Part shown: positions 8,642-16,380 of the stretch, in pieces
How positions within the stretch are numbered: the first letter of the stretch is position 1
Layout: each line of letters starts with the position of its first letter
Source: Chloroflexota bacterium
Lineage (GTDB): Bacteria; Chloroflexota; UBA11872; VXOZ01
Length of the DNA: 43,549 bases
Direction: 5' to 3'
Assembly: GCA_022824225.1 (NCBI GenBank)
Contig: JAJEAH010000025.1
Span: 1 to 43,549 of the forward strand
The notes under the pieces: generated by a model
Databases searched by the model: none
Told to the model about the DNA's origin: nothing
Seen by the model: only the letters and a program-made list of their open reading frames with translations
Made by a program: the position numbers and the translations under genes

Positions 8642-9649
8642 ATGCCAACCGGTCACGCCGTCGTCTTTCCCCGCGCGTTCGCGGCTGAACTCGAAGAGAT
8701 TCCCATCCCCAGTCCCGGCCCCGGGCAAATCCTGGTGAAAGCTGAGTATAGCTGCATCAGCGCCGGCACGGAACGCAAGCGCTACATGAACGTATACGCC
8801 GATTCCGGCGTGCCCCAGCGCCCTTTTCCCGTGCGGCCGGGCTACGCGAGCGTGGGCACGATCGTGTCGTGCGGCCCCGAGGTTGAGGCGTATCAGCCCG
8901 GCGAACGTGTCCTCACCATGGCAAACCACGCGAGCCATTACGTGCGCACGGTCGGCGCCGACGCCATCGACCGCCTGCCGCCGGAGACGCCATCCGATCA
9001 GGCCTCTCTGGGTGTCTTGGCGCAAGTTGCCCTGGCCGGCGTGCGCCGCGCGCCGCCGGAACTAGGCGAGGCCGCCCTCGTCGCCGGGCAAGGCGTCGTG
9101 GGGCAAATGGCCGTCCAATTCCTGAAAGCCGCCGGCTGCATGCCGGTGATTGCTACCGACGTGGCAGACTCCCGCCTCGAGCACTCGCGCACGAGCGGCG
9201 CCGACCTGACGTTGCGCGCCGACTGCGACGACGTGTATGCGGAAGTCATGGCAGCCACAAATGGCAACGGCGTGGAACGCGTCTACGACGCCACCCCGGT
9301 CCCTGCCGCCTTGCCGACCAGCCTGCGCGTCGCAGCGACGCGCGGCATCATCGTGATGCTGGGAGGGCCCATGGGCAAAGCGGAGCTGAACCTGTACGCC
9401 GACTTCTTCCGCCGCGACCTGACGCTCATGGGCGTCTTCCAGCCGCTCACGCCCACGGTGCCGACGCCGCAAACGCCCTGGACGCAGCAGCGCCACCGGC
9501 ATCTCTACCTCACGATGTTGGCAAGCGGCGCGGTTGATGCCGCGCACTTGATTACCCACGCGGCGCCGCCGGACCAGGCGACGGAGATCTACGCCATGCT
9601 GGCCGCGGGGGGCGAGGATTCCCTCGGGGTGCTCTTCGACTGGCGCTAG
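8642..9649 (+). CDS. MDR-superfamily dehydrogenase without zinc ligands
   Basis: The 335-aa protein belongs to the medium-chain dehydrogenase/reductase superfamily. The N-terminal catalytic domain has YSCISAGTE where zinc enzymes have GxCGTD, and the usual His-Glu zinc ligands are absent. The Rossmann domain starts at GQGVVGQ (Gly149-Gly154) and probably binds NAD(P). The SxISxGTE pattern is shared with BchC-like and sugar-linked dehydrogenases; the substrate is unknown. AAGGAG lies 7 nt before the ATG at 8642, which rules out the upstream frame start at 8546. It faces a distant paralogue (9849-10871) end to end, and both finish with a similar GVxxxW tail. Confidence 0.85.
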   Translation: MPTGHAVVFPRAFAAELEEIPIPSPGPGQILVKAEYSCISAGTERKRYMNVYADSGVPQRPFPVRPGYASVGTIVSCGPEVEAYQPGERVLTMANHASHYVRTVGADAIDRLPPETPSDQASLGVLAQVALAGVRRAPPELGEAALVAGQGVVGQMAVQFLKAAGCMPVIATDVADSRLEHSRTSGADLTLRADCDDVYAEVMAATNGNGVERVYDATPVPAALPTSLRVAATRGIIVMLGGPMGKAELNLYADFFRRDLTLMGVFQPLTPTVPTPQTPWTQQRHRHLYLTMLASGAVDAAHLITHAAPPDQATEIYAMLAAGGEDSLGVLFDWR

Positions 9650-9671
9650 ATTCTGGCGCGCCGCGAGGGGT

Positions 9672-9799
9672 CCCACTGTGGCGGGTGCCCACTGCCGAGA
9701 AGGCCCGCTGTAGCGGGAGCCCACTGTGGTGGGAGCCCACTGTGGTGGGAACCCACTGTGGTGGGAGCCCGCTGCGGCGGGAGCCCGCTGCGGCTAACG
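9672..9799. repeat. Array of eight 16-bp hairpin units (array A)
   Basis: Eight consecutive units of exactly 16 bp fill the space between the two convergent MDR genes. The design is 5-bp stem, 4-nt loop, 5-bp stem and 2-nt spacer. Units at 9720, 9736 and 9752 read CCCAC-TGTG-GTGGG; units at 9704 and 9768 read CCCGC-TGTA/TGCG-GCGGG. The A-to-G change in the left arm is matched by T-to-C in the right arm, so pairing is kept. The units at 9672, 9688 and 9784 are degenerate. A related array lies at 28743-28870. Confidence 0.9.
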
Positions 9800-9848
9800 G
9801 TCATGCCGGCGACTGGCTGGAGCCTTTGACCTGCTCCGGCCAGCGCCG

Positions 9849-10871
9849 CTACCACTCCAGTATTACGCCGAGGTATGCGGTGCGGTCCGCCAGAAGCTTG
9901 GGATATACTTCCGGCGCGCTGGCGGCTGGCAGGCGGTGCGTGATGAGGTCGCGCACGTTGACGAGCCTTTGGGCCAGCAATTCCATGAAGTAGGCGGTGT
10001 GCGCTCCACGCGTCCACCGGTTCTCCTGCGACTCGCCGGTGGGGTGGTTGCCAATCGCGCCAATAATCCGCAGCGGCTTGATGTGCACCTGCTGCATGTC
10101 AACCTTGGCCGGGTAGCGCGGTGAACCCAAGCCCACCACGCGGCCATGGGGACGTGTCAGTGCGAAAGTCAGGTCATACGTTTGCGTAAGGCCGGTGGCC
10201 TCGAAGACGACGTCCGCGCCGCGGCCGGCCGTCAAATCATGCACCGCGGCCGCCACGTCCTCCTGCCCGGCGGCAAGGCGGTGCGTAGCCGCCCCCACCT
10301 GCTGTGTCAATGCCAGACGCGACAACTCCAGGTCTACCGCGATCACCGGGTCGCAGCCGCCCAGCCGGAGAAACTGCACGGCGAGTTGGCCCAGGAGGCC
10401 CTGCCCGACGACAACCGCGCTCTCACCCAACTGGGGCGCGCCGCGCCGGTAGGCGTTGAGCACCGTCGCCCCCAGCGTGCAGAATGTGGCTTCTTCATCG
10501 GAGACCGCGTCCGCGATCTTCGCCGCCCCATCCAGGCGGCGCGCGATTTGGCACGTGGCGTGCCGGCCGGATCCGGCGATGCGGTCACCCGCCTGCCACG
10601 CATCTACGCCCGTGCCGACTGCGGTCACGACGCCGGCGTTGGAATACCCGGGATAGGCCGGGTACTTGGGCAACGTGCCCGCGCCGGGATTCGTCCACTC
10701 GCGGCCCGAAAAGAACGCCAACTCCGTCCCGATGCTAATCAGCGAGCGACGGGACTCCACGAGAATCTCGGCCGGTTGCGGCGCGGCAACGGGGACATCC
10801 TCCCACGCCGCACGCTGCGGGCCGGGGAACACCACGCACTGAGCCGTCATTGGGGCATCTGGGTCTGGCAT
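9849..10871 (-). CDS. MDR-superfamily dehydrogenase without zinc ligands (paralogue)
   Basis: This 340-aa protein has the same build as the product of 8642-9649: an N-terminal domain with SLISIGTE in place of the zinc-binding GxCGTD motif, and a Rossmann domain starting at GQGLLGQ (Gly156-Gly161). It also has YPGYSNAG, close to the RPGYASVG of its neighbour. GGAG lies 10 nt before the ATG at 10871; Met8 is an alternative start. It is likely an NAD(P)-dependent oxidoreductase acting on a sugar or polyol, but nothing nearby names the substrate. The two genes are convergent, so they are not one operon despite their similarity. Confidence 0.85.
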   Translation of the reverse strand: MPDPDAPMTAQCVVFPGPQRAAWEDVPVAAPQPAEILVESRRSLISIGTELAFFSGREWTNPGAGTLPKYPAYPGYSNAGVVTAVGTGVDAWQAGDRIAGSGRHATCQIARRLDGAAKIADAVSDEEATFCTLGATVLNAYRRGAPQLGESAVVVGQGLLGQLAVQFLRLGGCDPVIAVDLELSRLALTQQVGAATHRLAAGQEDVAAAVHDLTAGRGADVVFEATGLTQTYDLTFALTRPHGRVVGLGSPRYPAKVDMQQVHIKPLRIIGAIGNHPTGESQENRWTRGAHTAYFMELLAQRLVNVRDLITHRLPAASAPEVYPKLLADRTAYLGVILEW

Positions 10872-11304
10872 AGCGCAATTCTCCAGGGGGAGGGTGAGGT
10901 TACGTGCCGCTGCACTGCGTCATGCGGGGGAACCGGCTGGACGTGAAGGCTAGGCGCTGTCTGTCCGACTAAGCCGCGTCTCGGCAAGAATGCTCGACGC
11001 CACTGCGGGACGGCCACTGTGCCAACGCGCAACCGTTAAGCCGCCTTCAGCGCGCGGCGGCAGGAGCTTGATGACGAGGCAGGCGTCGGCCCAGCCAGCG
11101 CGCGCCACTACCCGATCGCCATGGCCCATCGGCATGCGTTCGGGAGCGCTGCCGCGGAAACGCGGGGCGTTCGCGCTCGTTCCATGATCGGGCCCTGGTA
11201 AACTGCTCACGTCCGAATTCGTCGCAAGCCCTCAGTCTGCGTGTGGCGCGTCGAACAAGTCCGCTGAGCGCCCGCTTGGGCCGCCGGTACCTTCCGCTGC
11301 CAGC
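10872..11304. other. Intergenic region without recognisable gene
   Basis: This 433-bp gap holds overlapping short frames (for example minus 10950-11210 and plus 10990-11187) with no ribosome site and no recognised product. A short tRNA-like TCGAGCATTC stretch near 10990 has no acceptor or anticodon arms around it. No strong promoter or hairpin was found. Confidence 0.35.
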
Positions 11305-11553
11305 CTAGGGGCCGTCGTAGGGCTGAGGGCGATACGGGGTTTCAGGCTTGTCCCAGTCGATCCATAGCTTCTTGCGGCGGAACTGGAAGACCCAAAAGTC
11401 CAAAGCCGCCAGAAAGATGATGAGCGTCGCCAGCATGACCCCGCCAAAGAGTGCGTAATTCGTGGCGATTGACGCAAACTCAAGGCTCTGCGCGGCCTGC
11501 TTGCCCCATTCGATAAAGGGCGGCACGTCGAAGAACAGGTCCAATCTCGGCAT
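11305..11553 (-). CDS. Small single-pass membrane protein
   Basis: The 82-aa product has an amphipathic N-terminus, one hydrophobic segment (about residues 33-56, YALFGGVMLATLIIFLAALD), then a basic RRKK stretch and a Pro/Tyr-rich tail. The positive charges right after the segment predict that the C-terminus faces the cytoplasm. GAGAGG stands about 7 nt before the ATG. Unknown function and no recognised family. Confidence 0.55.
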   Translation of the reverse strand: MPRLDLFFDVPPFIEWGKQAAQSLEFASIATNYALFGGVMLATLIIFLAALDFWVFQFRRKKLWIDWDKPETPYRPQPYDGP

Positions 11554-11862
11554 TGCCTACCTCTCAGCGTTGATGTTTGCACTATTATGGCACGGCGCAT
11601 CCGCCCTCGCAACATCGCGGGAGGCGGCAAACTCCGAATTGGCAAGCGGGCCGATTATGTGGCGCTTCGGCCAAGTCTACGTGGCGCTTCGGCCAAGTCT
11701 GCGTGGCGCTTCGGCCAGTGCAACGCGGCCTTACGGCCAGGGCAACAAAGCGCACCCTCGCCAAGGCGGCCGCTATGCGCTCTCACCTGCGTTTCGGCGG
11801 ACCAACCCGTCGCCGCCGCTTGGACCAGACCGGCCGGCGCAGGAGGCCAAGGAAGCAGAAGG
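11554..11862. other. Intergenic region holding the 22-bp array
   Basis: The gap between the two small minus-strand genes contains the four 22-bp units and a faded copy of the unit just before them (about 11641-11658). The open frames crossing the array translate the repeat and are not considered genes. Confidence 0.5.
11659..11746. repeat. Tandem array of four 22-bp units
   Basis: Three units begin GTGGCGCTTCGGCCA (11659, 11681, 11703) and a fourth (11725) reads GCGGCCTTACGGCCAG. Each unit can form a small stem: TGGC/GCCA in the first three and GGCC/GGCC around TTAC in the fourth. The array lies in the noncoding gap 11554-11862, between two small minus-strand genes. It differs in unit length and sequence from the 16-bp arrays. 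Confidence 0.85.
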
Positions 11863-12168
11863 CTACAAGAACAGTTCTCGGAACCGGGCGAGCGCCCGGC
11901 CATACACCACGGCGGTCGTTGACCGGTCCTGGGCCCACTGGGCAACCTGCGCGTGCAAGTCCTCGCCCAACGCAAAGCGCCAGTCACCGAGAATCTCCAT
12001 CGTTCCCGGCAATTCCATCTGCAAGGTTGCCAAAAAGAGGTCTAGTTGCGGGTTAGACCGTCCCTGCGCCGCCGTCCGCTTACCGACCAGGAATCGCAGC
12101 ACGAGTTCCTGCTCCTCCGGCGTAGACTGCGCCAGGCGCGCGAAGAGGTCATGCGCGATAGCCTTCAC
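11863..12168 (-). CDS. Small unknown protein encoded directly after dprA
   Basis: The 101-aa product is predicted to be mostly helical, with no membrane segment or known motif. It begins with a GTG at 12168, 9 nt past the dprA stop codon. Its ribosome site AGGAG overlaps that stop, so translation is probably coupled to dprA. The position suggests co-expression with DprA, but a role in DNA uptake or recombination is only inference. The C-terminal part (WAQDRSTTAVVYGRALARFRELF) is the best-ordered stretch. Confidence 0.6.
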   Translation of the reverse strand: MKAIAHDLFARLAQSTPEEQELVLRFLVGKRTAAQGRSNPQLDLFLATLQMELPGTMEILGDWRFALGEDLHAQVAQWAQDRSTTAVVYGRALARFRELFL

Positions 12169-12177
12169 CGTGCGCTC

Positions 12178-13272
12178 CTAGTTCCTGCCCCGGGCGTAGG
12201 TGAGCGCGCCGACCGCATGCACCACGCCACGCACTTCCATGAGGGTCAGCAGGCTGCTCACCTGTTGGACGGGGATATTCGTCTGGGCGCTCAATTCGTC
12301 AACATGGACGGGGTCTCCGGCCAACGCCTCCAGAATCCGGGCTTCCTCCGGGCTCAGGGGCACGGCCGCCGTCAACTCGGGCTGCCGGGCGGCCAGGTGG
12401 ATGTTGAGTTCGTTCAGAATGTCTTCCACCTGCATGACGAGCTTGGCGCCGTCCTGAATGAGGCGGTGCGGCCCCGCGCTGGACGCATTCAAGATGCTGC
12501 CCGGCACGGCAAACACGTCCCGCCCTTGCTGTCCCGCGAATTCGGCCGTAATCAACGCCCCGCTCCGCTCCCGCGATTCCGTGATTACCACGCCCAGCGA
12601 AAGCCCGCTAATCAAGCGATTGCGCACCGGAAACTGCTCGGCAGACGGCTTTCTGTCCAGTGGATATTCGGAAATGAGCGCGCCGTGCGCCGCGACGTCC
12701 TGGGCGAGTTGTCTGTGTTCCGGCGGGTAGATGACGTTCAAGCCGCAACCGAAGACGGCCAACGTGCGCCCACCGGCGCCCAGCGCGGCACGGTGGGCCT
12801 CCGCATCAATGCCGCGCGCCAGCCCACTGACCACGGTCAGGCCGCTGGCAGCCAGATCCGCGGCCAGGCGGCGCGTCACGCCCCGACCGTACGCCGTTGC
12901 ATTGCGCGTGCCTACGATGGCAACCGCGAGCTGATCGCTCGCCGCCAGACTGCCCCGCACGTAGAGGAGCGCAGGCGGGCTGGGAATCTGGCGCAGCAGC
13001 GGCGGGAAGGCGTCGTCCGACCAGATGAGCGCCGAAACGTTCGCCTGGGCTAGGCCCGCCATGGCCTGGCGTGTATTGATTTCCGCTCGCGCGCGGGTCA
13101 ATCTTTCGACCACCGACGGGCTAAGTCCGGCATCCCGCCATGCGGCCCGCGACCCGTGCCAGGCGGCCCGCATAGAGCCAAAGTGCCGCAACAAGCGGTG
13201 CATTCGCCCCGGCCCAACGTCCGGGACCATGCTCAGCGCCACGTAACACGCGCGCTCTTCATCTTGGTTCAT
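12178..13272 (-). CDS. dprA: DNA-processing protein A (single-strand DNA-binding, RecA loader)
   Basis: DprA binds incoming single-stranded DNA during transformation and loads RecA. The 364-aa protein has an N-terminal helix-hairpin-helix-like part (about 1-65, with VPDVGPGRMHRLLRHFG), the Rossmann-type SMF core (about 75-285, with VGTRNATAYGR, SGLARGIDAEAHRAAL, FPVRNRLISGLS and ITAEFAGQQGRDVFAVPG), and a C-terminal winged-helix part (about 305-360). All core motifs are intact. It heads a two-gene unit with the 101-aa protein. No other competence genes are in view. Divergent from the beta-helix gene at 13506. Confidence 0.95.
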   Translation of the reverse strand: MNQDEERACYVALSMVPDVGPGRMHRLLRHFGSMRAAWHGSRAAWRDAGLSPSVVERLTRARAEINTRQAMAGLAQANVSALIWSDDAFPPLLRQIPSPPALLYVRGSLAASDQLAVAIVGTRNATAYGRGVTRRLAADLAASGLTVVSGLARGIDAEAHRAALGAGGRTLAVFGCGLNVIYPPEHRQLAQDVAAHGALISEYPLDRKPSAEQFPVRNRLISGLSLGVVITESRERSGALITAEFAGQQGRDVFAVPGSILNASSAGPHRLIQDGAKLVMQVEDILNELNIHLAARQPELTAAVPLSPEEARILEALAGDPVHVDELSAQTNIPVQQVSSLLTLMEVRGVVHAVGALTYARGRN

Positions 13273-13505
13273 TGACAGTATGGTTGAGAAAGTGTTGGAT
13301 GCATCCGCATAGTATTTTCGGGCCCGCCGGGCGCGCCGTCCCTGAAGCGCTCTTTGCAGCGCCTACCGGCTGCCCAAACACGAAAGAATGCCGCACGCAG
13401 AAGATTCAGTAGACCGTTAACAATTCGCCGGTGTTGCGCCATATGAGCGGCTAGTAGTGTATCATATAGCCAAACGCATTCTCTTGGACAAGAAAGAGCA
13501 AATCA

Positions 13506-15179
13506 ATGCGTCTCCGTGCTCTTCTCATCGTTGGCATCATGTTGCTCAGCCTCTGGCCCACCGCCACCGTCCAGGCGGATAAGACCTGGCGAGAGAACAT
13601 CACCGAGGACACCATTTGGACGGAAAGAGAAGGTACCTATACCGTTACGCGCAGCATCTCGGTTGCCAAGGATGTGACCCTTAGGATCGAACCCGGCGTC
13701 ACCGTGCGGCTGGCTCCCGACGTTGTCCTGCGCATCCACGGCAAAGTCATCGCCGAGGGCCGCGAGAATAGGCCCATTGCGTTTACGTGGGATACGGAGG
13801 GACGGCGTTGGGGCTCCATCACGGTTGATGCCAGCGGCAGTATCTCGCTCAATCAAGTCACGGTGCGCCATGCGGACATCGGCCTCCAAATTCGCGATTG
13901 GGGCCCTCCCTCGGTCATATTCACCAGCCTCTTCCGCGACAATGGCGTGGCTATCCAGAATGATCGCTTAGGCGGGGCGAGAGCCGCGGGCAAGGAAGAC
14001 GTGCCCGATTTGACGGTCCAGTTTGCGCTGATAACCGGAAACGTGATCGGAGTCCTCGCAAATCAGGGCTCGACGAACCTCTATCGCAACAACATTAGCG
14101 AAAACGCCGAACAGGGCATCGGCGCGTTCGCCAAAGTCAACATCGAGCAGAACACCATTTACGCCAACGGCACCGACGGCATCGAGACGGTGACCAGGGG
14201 CGGATCTCCAAGGGTCACGATAACCAAGAACTCCATTCACTACAACGGCTTTGGCGGGCTAAGTCTGCGCGAGGGCACCTACGAAATCGCGGACAACAAC
14301 ATCTTTGGGAACGTCAGTTTCGACGTGCGCTGGTTGGATACCGCCAAGCTCGACGCGCGATGGAACTACTGGGGCAGCGCTACGGCTAATCTTCAGGACC
14401 GCATCGTAGACGGCGACTATCGGTCGGCTGTGTCGCGGGTTGACACCCGGCCTGTACGCACCGCTCCCATTGCCGAGGCGCCAGTACCCTTGCCGGCGCC
14501 GCAGCCGGTGGTGGCGGTCGTCCCGGCCTCCACGCCTGCACCCGCACCCACGCCTGCACCCGCTCCCGCGCCTGCACCCGCGCCCGCGCCGGTTGCTCCC
14601 GCTGAACCGCTCATCACCGATCGGGTTCCGCCCAAGGCGGGCGCGCTCTACTTCGATGAAACCGGACACAATGTCGAGGGTGTCTTCCGCAGCTATTTTG
14701 AAAGCCGCGGCGGCCTCTTCCAGTTCGGCTTCCCGCGCACGGAAGCCATAATGCAGGACGGTCTGCGCGTCCAGTGGTTCGAGCGCGGCCGCATGGAACA
14801 CTATCCGGAGAATGCCGGCACGCAGTATGAGGTGGAAATGACGCTCCTTGGCGATACGCTGACAGCGGAATTGCGCCCGTTCCCGGTTGCGCCGGTGCCG
14901 TGCGGCACGACACCCGATTGCCGGTACTTCCCGGAGACCCAGCACATCGTGCACGGCCTGTTCTTGGAATTCTTCGAGAATAACGGCGGGCTGAAAGCCT
15001 TCGGACACCCGATTTCCGAGCAATTCAGAGGCTACAATGGCGACGGCTCCGGCCGCGCGTACACGATGCAGTGGTTCCAACGTGCCCGCTTCGAGCATCA
15101 CCCTGAAGTCGGGCCTCGGGTTGTCCTGCTGGGCCTGCTTGGCCTGGAGCAACTTGAGAACCTCGGCTTGATACGATAG
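13506..15179 (+). CDS. Secreted protein: parallel beta-helix plus two YFxETGH-type C-terminal modules
   Basis: The 557-aa product starts with a signal peptide (residues 1-24, likely cut after VQA). Residues about 40-300 contain recurring Asn/Ile/Gly turns (NLYRNNISENAEQGIGA, ITKNSIHYNGFGGLSL) typical of a right-handed beta-helix of the PbH1/NosD kind, often sugar-binding or lyase-like. A Pro-Ala linker (about 321-370) follows. Two related modules close the protein, near residues 379 (YFDETGHNVEGVF) and 472 (YFPETQHIVHGLF), each with GxxxFGxP and QWFxRxRxEHxPE. Such modules are common in Chloroflexota exported proteins. Likely exported and perhaps cell-surface bound. The upstream gap contains a spaced ATATGA/TCATAT inverted repeat (13441-13467). 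Confidence 0.85.
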   Translation: MRLRALLIVGIMLLSLWPTATVQADKTWRENITEDTIWTEREGTYTVTRSISVAKDVTLRIEPGVTVRLAPDVVLRIHGKVIAEGRENRPIAFTWDTEGRRWGSITVDASGSISLNQVTVRHADIGLQIRDWGPPSVIFTSLFRDNGVAIQNDRLGGARAAGKEDVPDLTVQFALITGNVIGVLANQGSTNLYRNNISENAEQGIGAFAKVNIEQNTIYANGTDGIETVTRGGSPRVTITKNSIHYNGFGGLSLREGTYEIADNNIFGNVSFDVRWLDTAKLDARWNYWGSATANLQDRIVDGDYRSAVSRVDTRPVRTAPIAEAPVPLPAPQPVVAVVPASTPAPAPTPAPAPAPAPAPAPVAPAEPLITDRVPPKAGALYFDETGHNVEGVFRSYFESRGGLFQFGFPRTEAIMQDGLRVQWFERGRMEHYPENAGTQYEVEMTLLGDTLTAELRPFPVAPVPCGTTPDCRYFPETQHIVHGLFLEFFENNGGLKAFGHPISEQFRGYNGDGSGRAYTMQWFQRARFEHHPEVGPRVVLLGLLGLEQLENLGLIR

Positions 15180-15486
15180 CGATGTCATCGTAACTACACA
15201 CAGACAAGCCGCTTGGCTAGCACGGCGGTGTGTCCGTGTGTAGTCGAACTCGAGTAGAGCGTCCTGCGATATCCTCAACGATAGGAAAATCCGCGTACCC
15301 GCAGAATGCACACCGGGATCGTGAAGAGATCACCGCGGTTGATTCCGCCGGGCGCTGCACGTGAAGCCGTCGAGTGTTGTGGGAGGACACATTCGTCGGT
15401 GGTATCCCTGAATACGAACCCTATAGAGCCGCGATCACAGCACAGCACCAGATGCAGCCGCTGATCGGCAGAAGCAAGAGTATCCC
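15180..15486. other. Intergenic region upstream of the ANTAR regulator
   Basis: After the hairpin at 15193-15244 this stretch has no gene. ANTAR proteins bind paired short RNA stem-loops, so this leader is a natural place to look for one, but no clear dual hexaloop pair could be picked out by eye. Confidence 0.3.
15193..15244 (+). terminator. Long hairpin after the beta-helix gene
   Basis: ACTACACACAGACA (15193-15206) pairs with TGTCCGTGTGTAGT (15231-15244) at 13 of 14 positions, and GCCG/CGGC can extend the stem inside. It begins 14 nt after the stop codon of the 13506-15179 gene. The stem is long enough for a terminator but no T-run follows. Confidence 0.5.
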
Positions 15487-16107
15487 ATGAGTACCCAACA
15501 CAGAGACTCAGCGACAATCGAGGAAACAACAACGAGAGCCAGCATTCTCATTGTCGATGACGAGTCCATCATCCGGCTTGACCTGCAGGAACGGCTATCC
15601 GACCTCGGGTATACCGTGGTGGGTGAAGCGGCCGACGGAGAAACGGCGGTAACGCTGGCGCGGCAGCTCCAGCCCGACCTGGTGCTGATGGACATCAAGA
15701 TGCCCAAGATGGACGGCATAACCGCCGCTACCATCCTGCTGGAGGAACGCATCGCGCCGGTCGTCCTGCTCACGGCTTTCAGCGACCGGGACCTCATCGA
15801 AGACGCGCAGGAAGCCGGCGTCCTGGGCTACATCTCCAAGCCGTTCCGGGAAGCCGATCTGGTGCCGACGCTCGAGGTCGCCATCGCGCGCTTCCAGGAG
15901 CTCTGCGCGATCGAGGAAGAGAACGACAACCTCAAAGCCACACTTGAGACCCGCCGGCTGGTCGATCGGGCGAAAGGCATCCTGATGGATACCCAAGGCC
16001 TGACGGAAAACGCCGCCTTCCGCCGCATCCAGAAGCTCGCGATGGACCGTCGCAAGTCCATGAAAGAGATCGCGGAAGCCATCATCTTGGCGCGTGAGAT
16101 AACCTAG
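15487..16107 (+). CDS. Response regulator with ANTAR RNA-binding domain
   Basis: The 206-aa product has a receiver domain (about 18-132) with the acidic pair Asp24-Asp25, phosphoacceptor Asp69 (VLMDIKMPKMDG), Thr96 and Lys118, all in place. A short coiled link (EEENDNLKATLETRRLV) leads to an ANTAR domain (about 142-203, with AKGILMDTQGLTENAAFRRIQKLA). Proteins of this build (PdtaR/AmiR-NasT type) act by antitermination on target RNAs after phosphorylation by a histidine kinase. No kinase gene is nearby, so it is an orphan regulator here. The ribosome site is weak (AGAAGCAAGAG). Confidence 0.93.
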   Translation: MSTQHRDSATIEETTTRASILIVDDESIIRLDLQERLSDLGYTVVGEAADGETAVTLARQLQPDLVLMDIKMPKMDGITAATILLEERIAPVVLLTAFSDRDLIEDAQEAGVLGYISKPFREADLVPTLEVAIARFQELCAIEEENDNLKATLETRRLVDRAKGILMDTQGLTENAAFRRIQKLAMDRRKSMKEIAEAIILAREIT

Positions 16108-16380
16108 CCCCGCACGGCTGTGCCGCTAGCGCCTCTTGCCTGCCAACGCGGCGTTTGTGGGTTTTCGCTTACTCGTTTTACTTCAAGCCACGCCGAACCG
16201 CCAAGCCGCGTAATTCTCGTTGCCGTGCCTCGCTATCGGGATCGTCTGTTGGGCCAGGCGCCCTCTCAGTGTTCCCAGCAATTCCGTCGAGACTTGAGCA
16301 AGGGAGTCATTTGCCCCGCCGCCGCGCCTCTCCTATCATTAACCCAGATACCGCAGCGCTAGACTCCCACGGCCCCACGC

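Noticed and set aside
10950-11210. tRNA-like or small protein gene
   Set aside because: A TCGAGCATTC stretch recalls a T-loop but no acceptor, D or anticodon arms can be formed, and the protein frames have no support.
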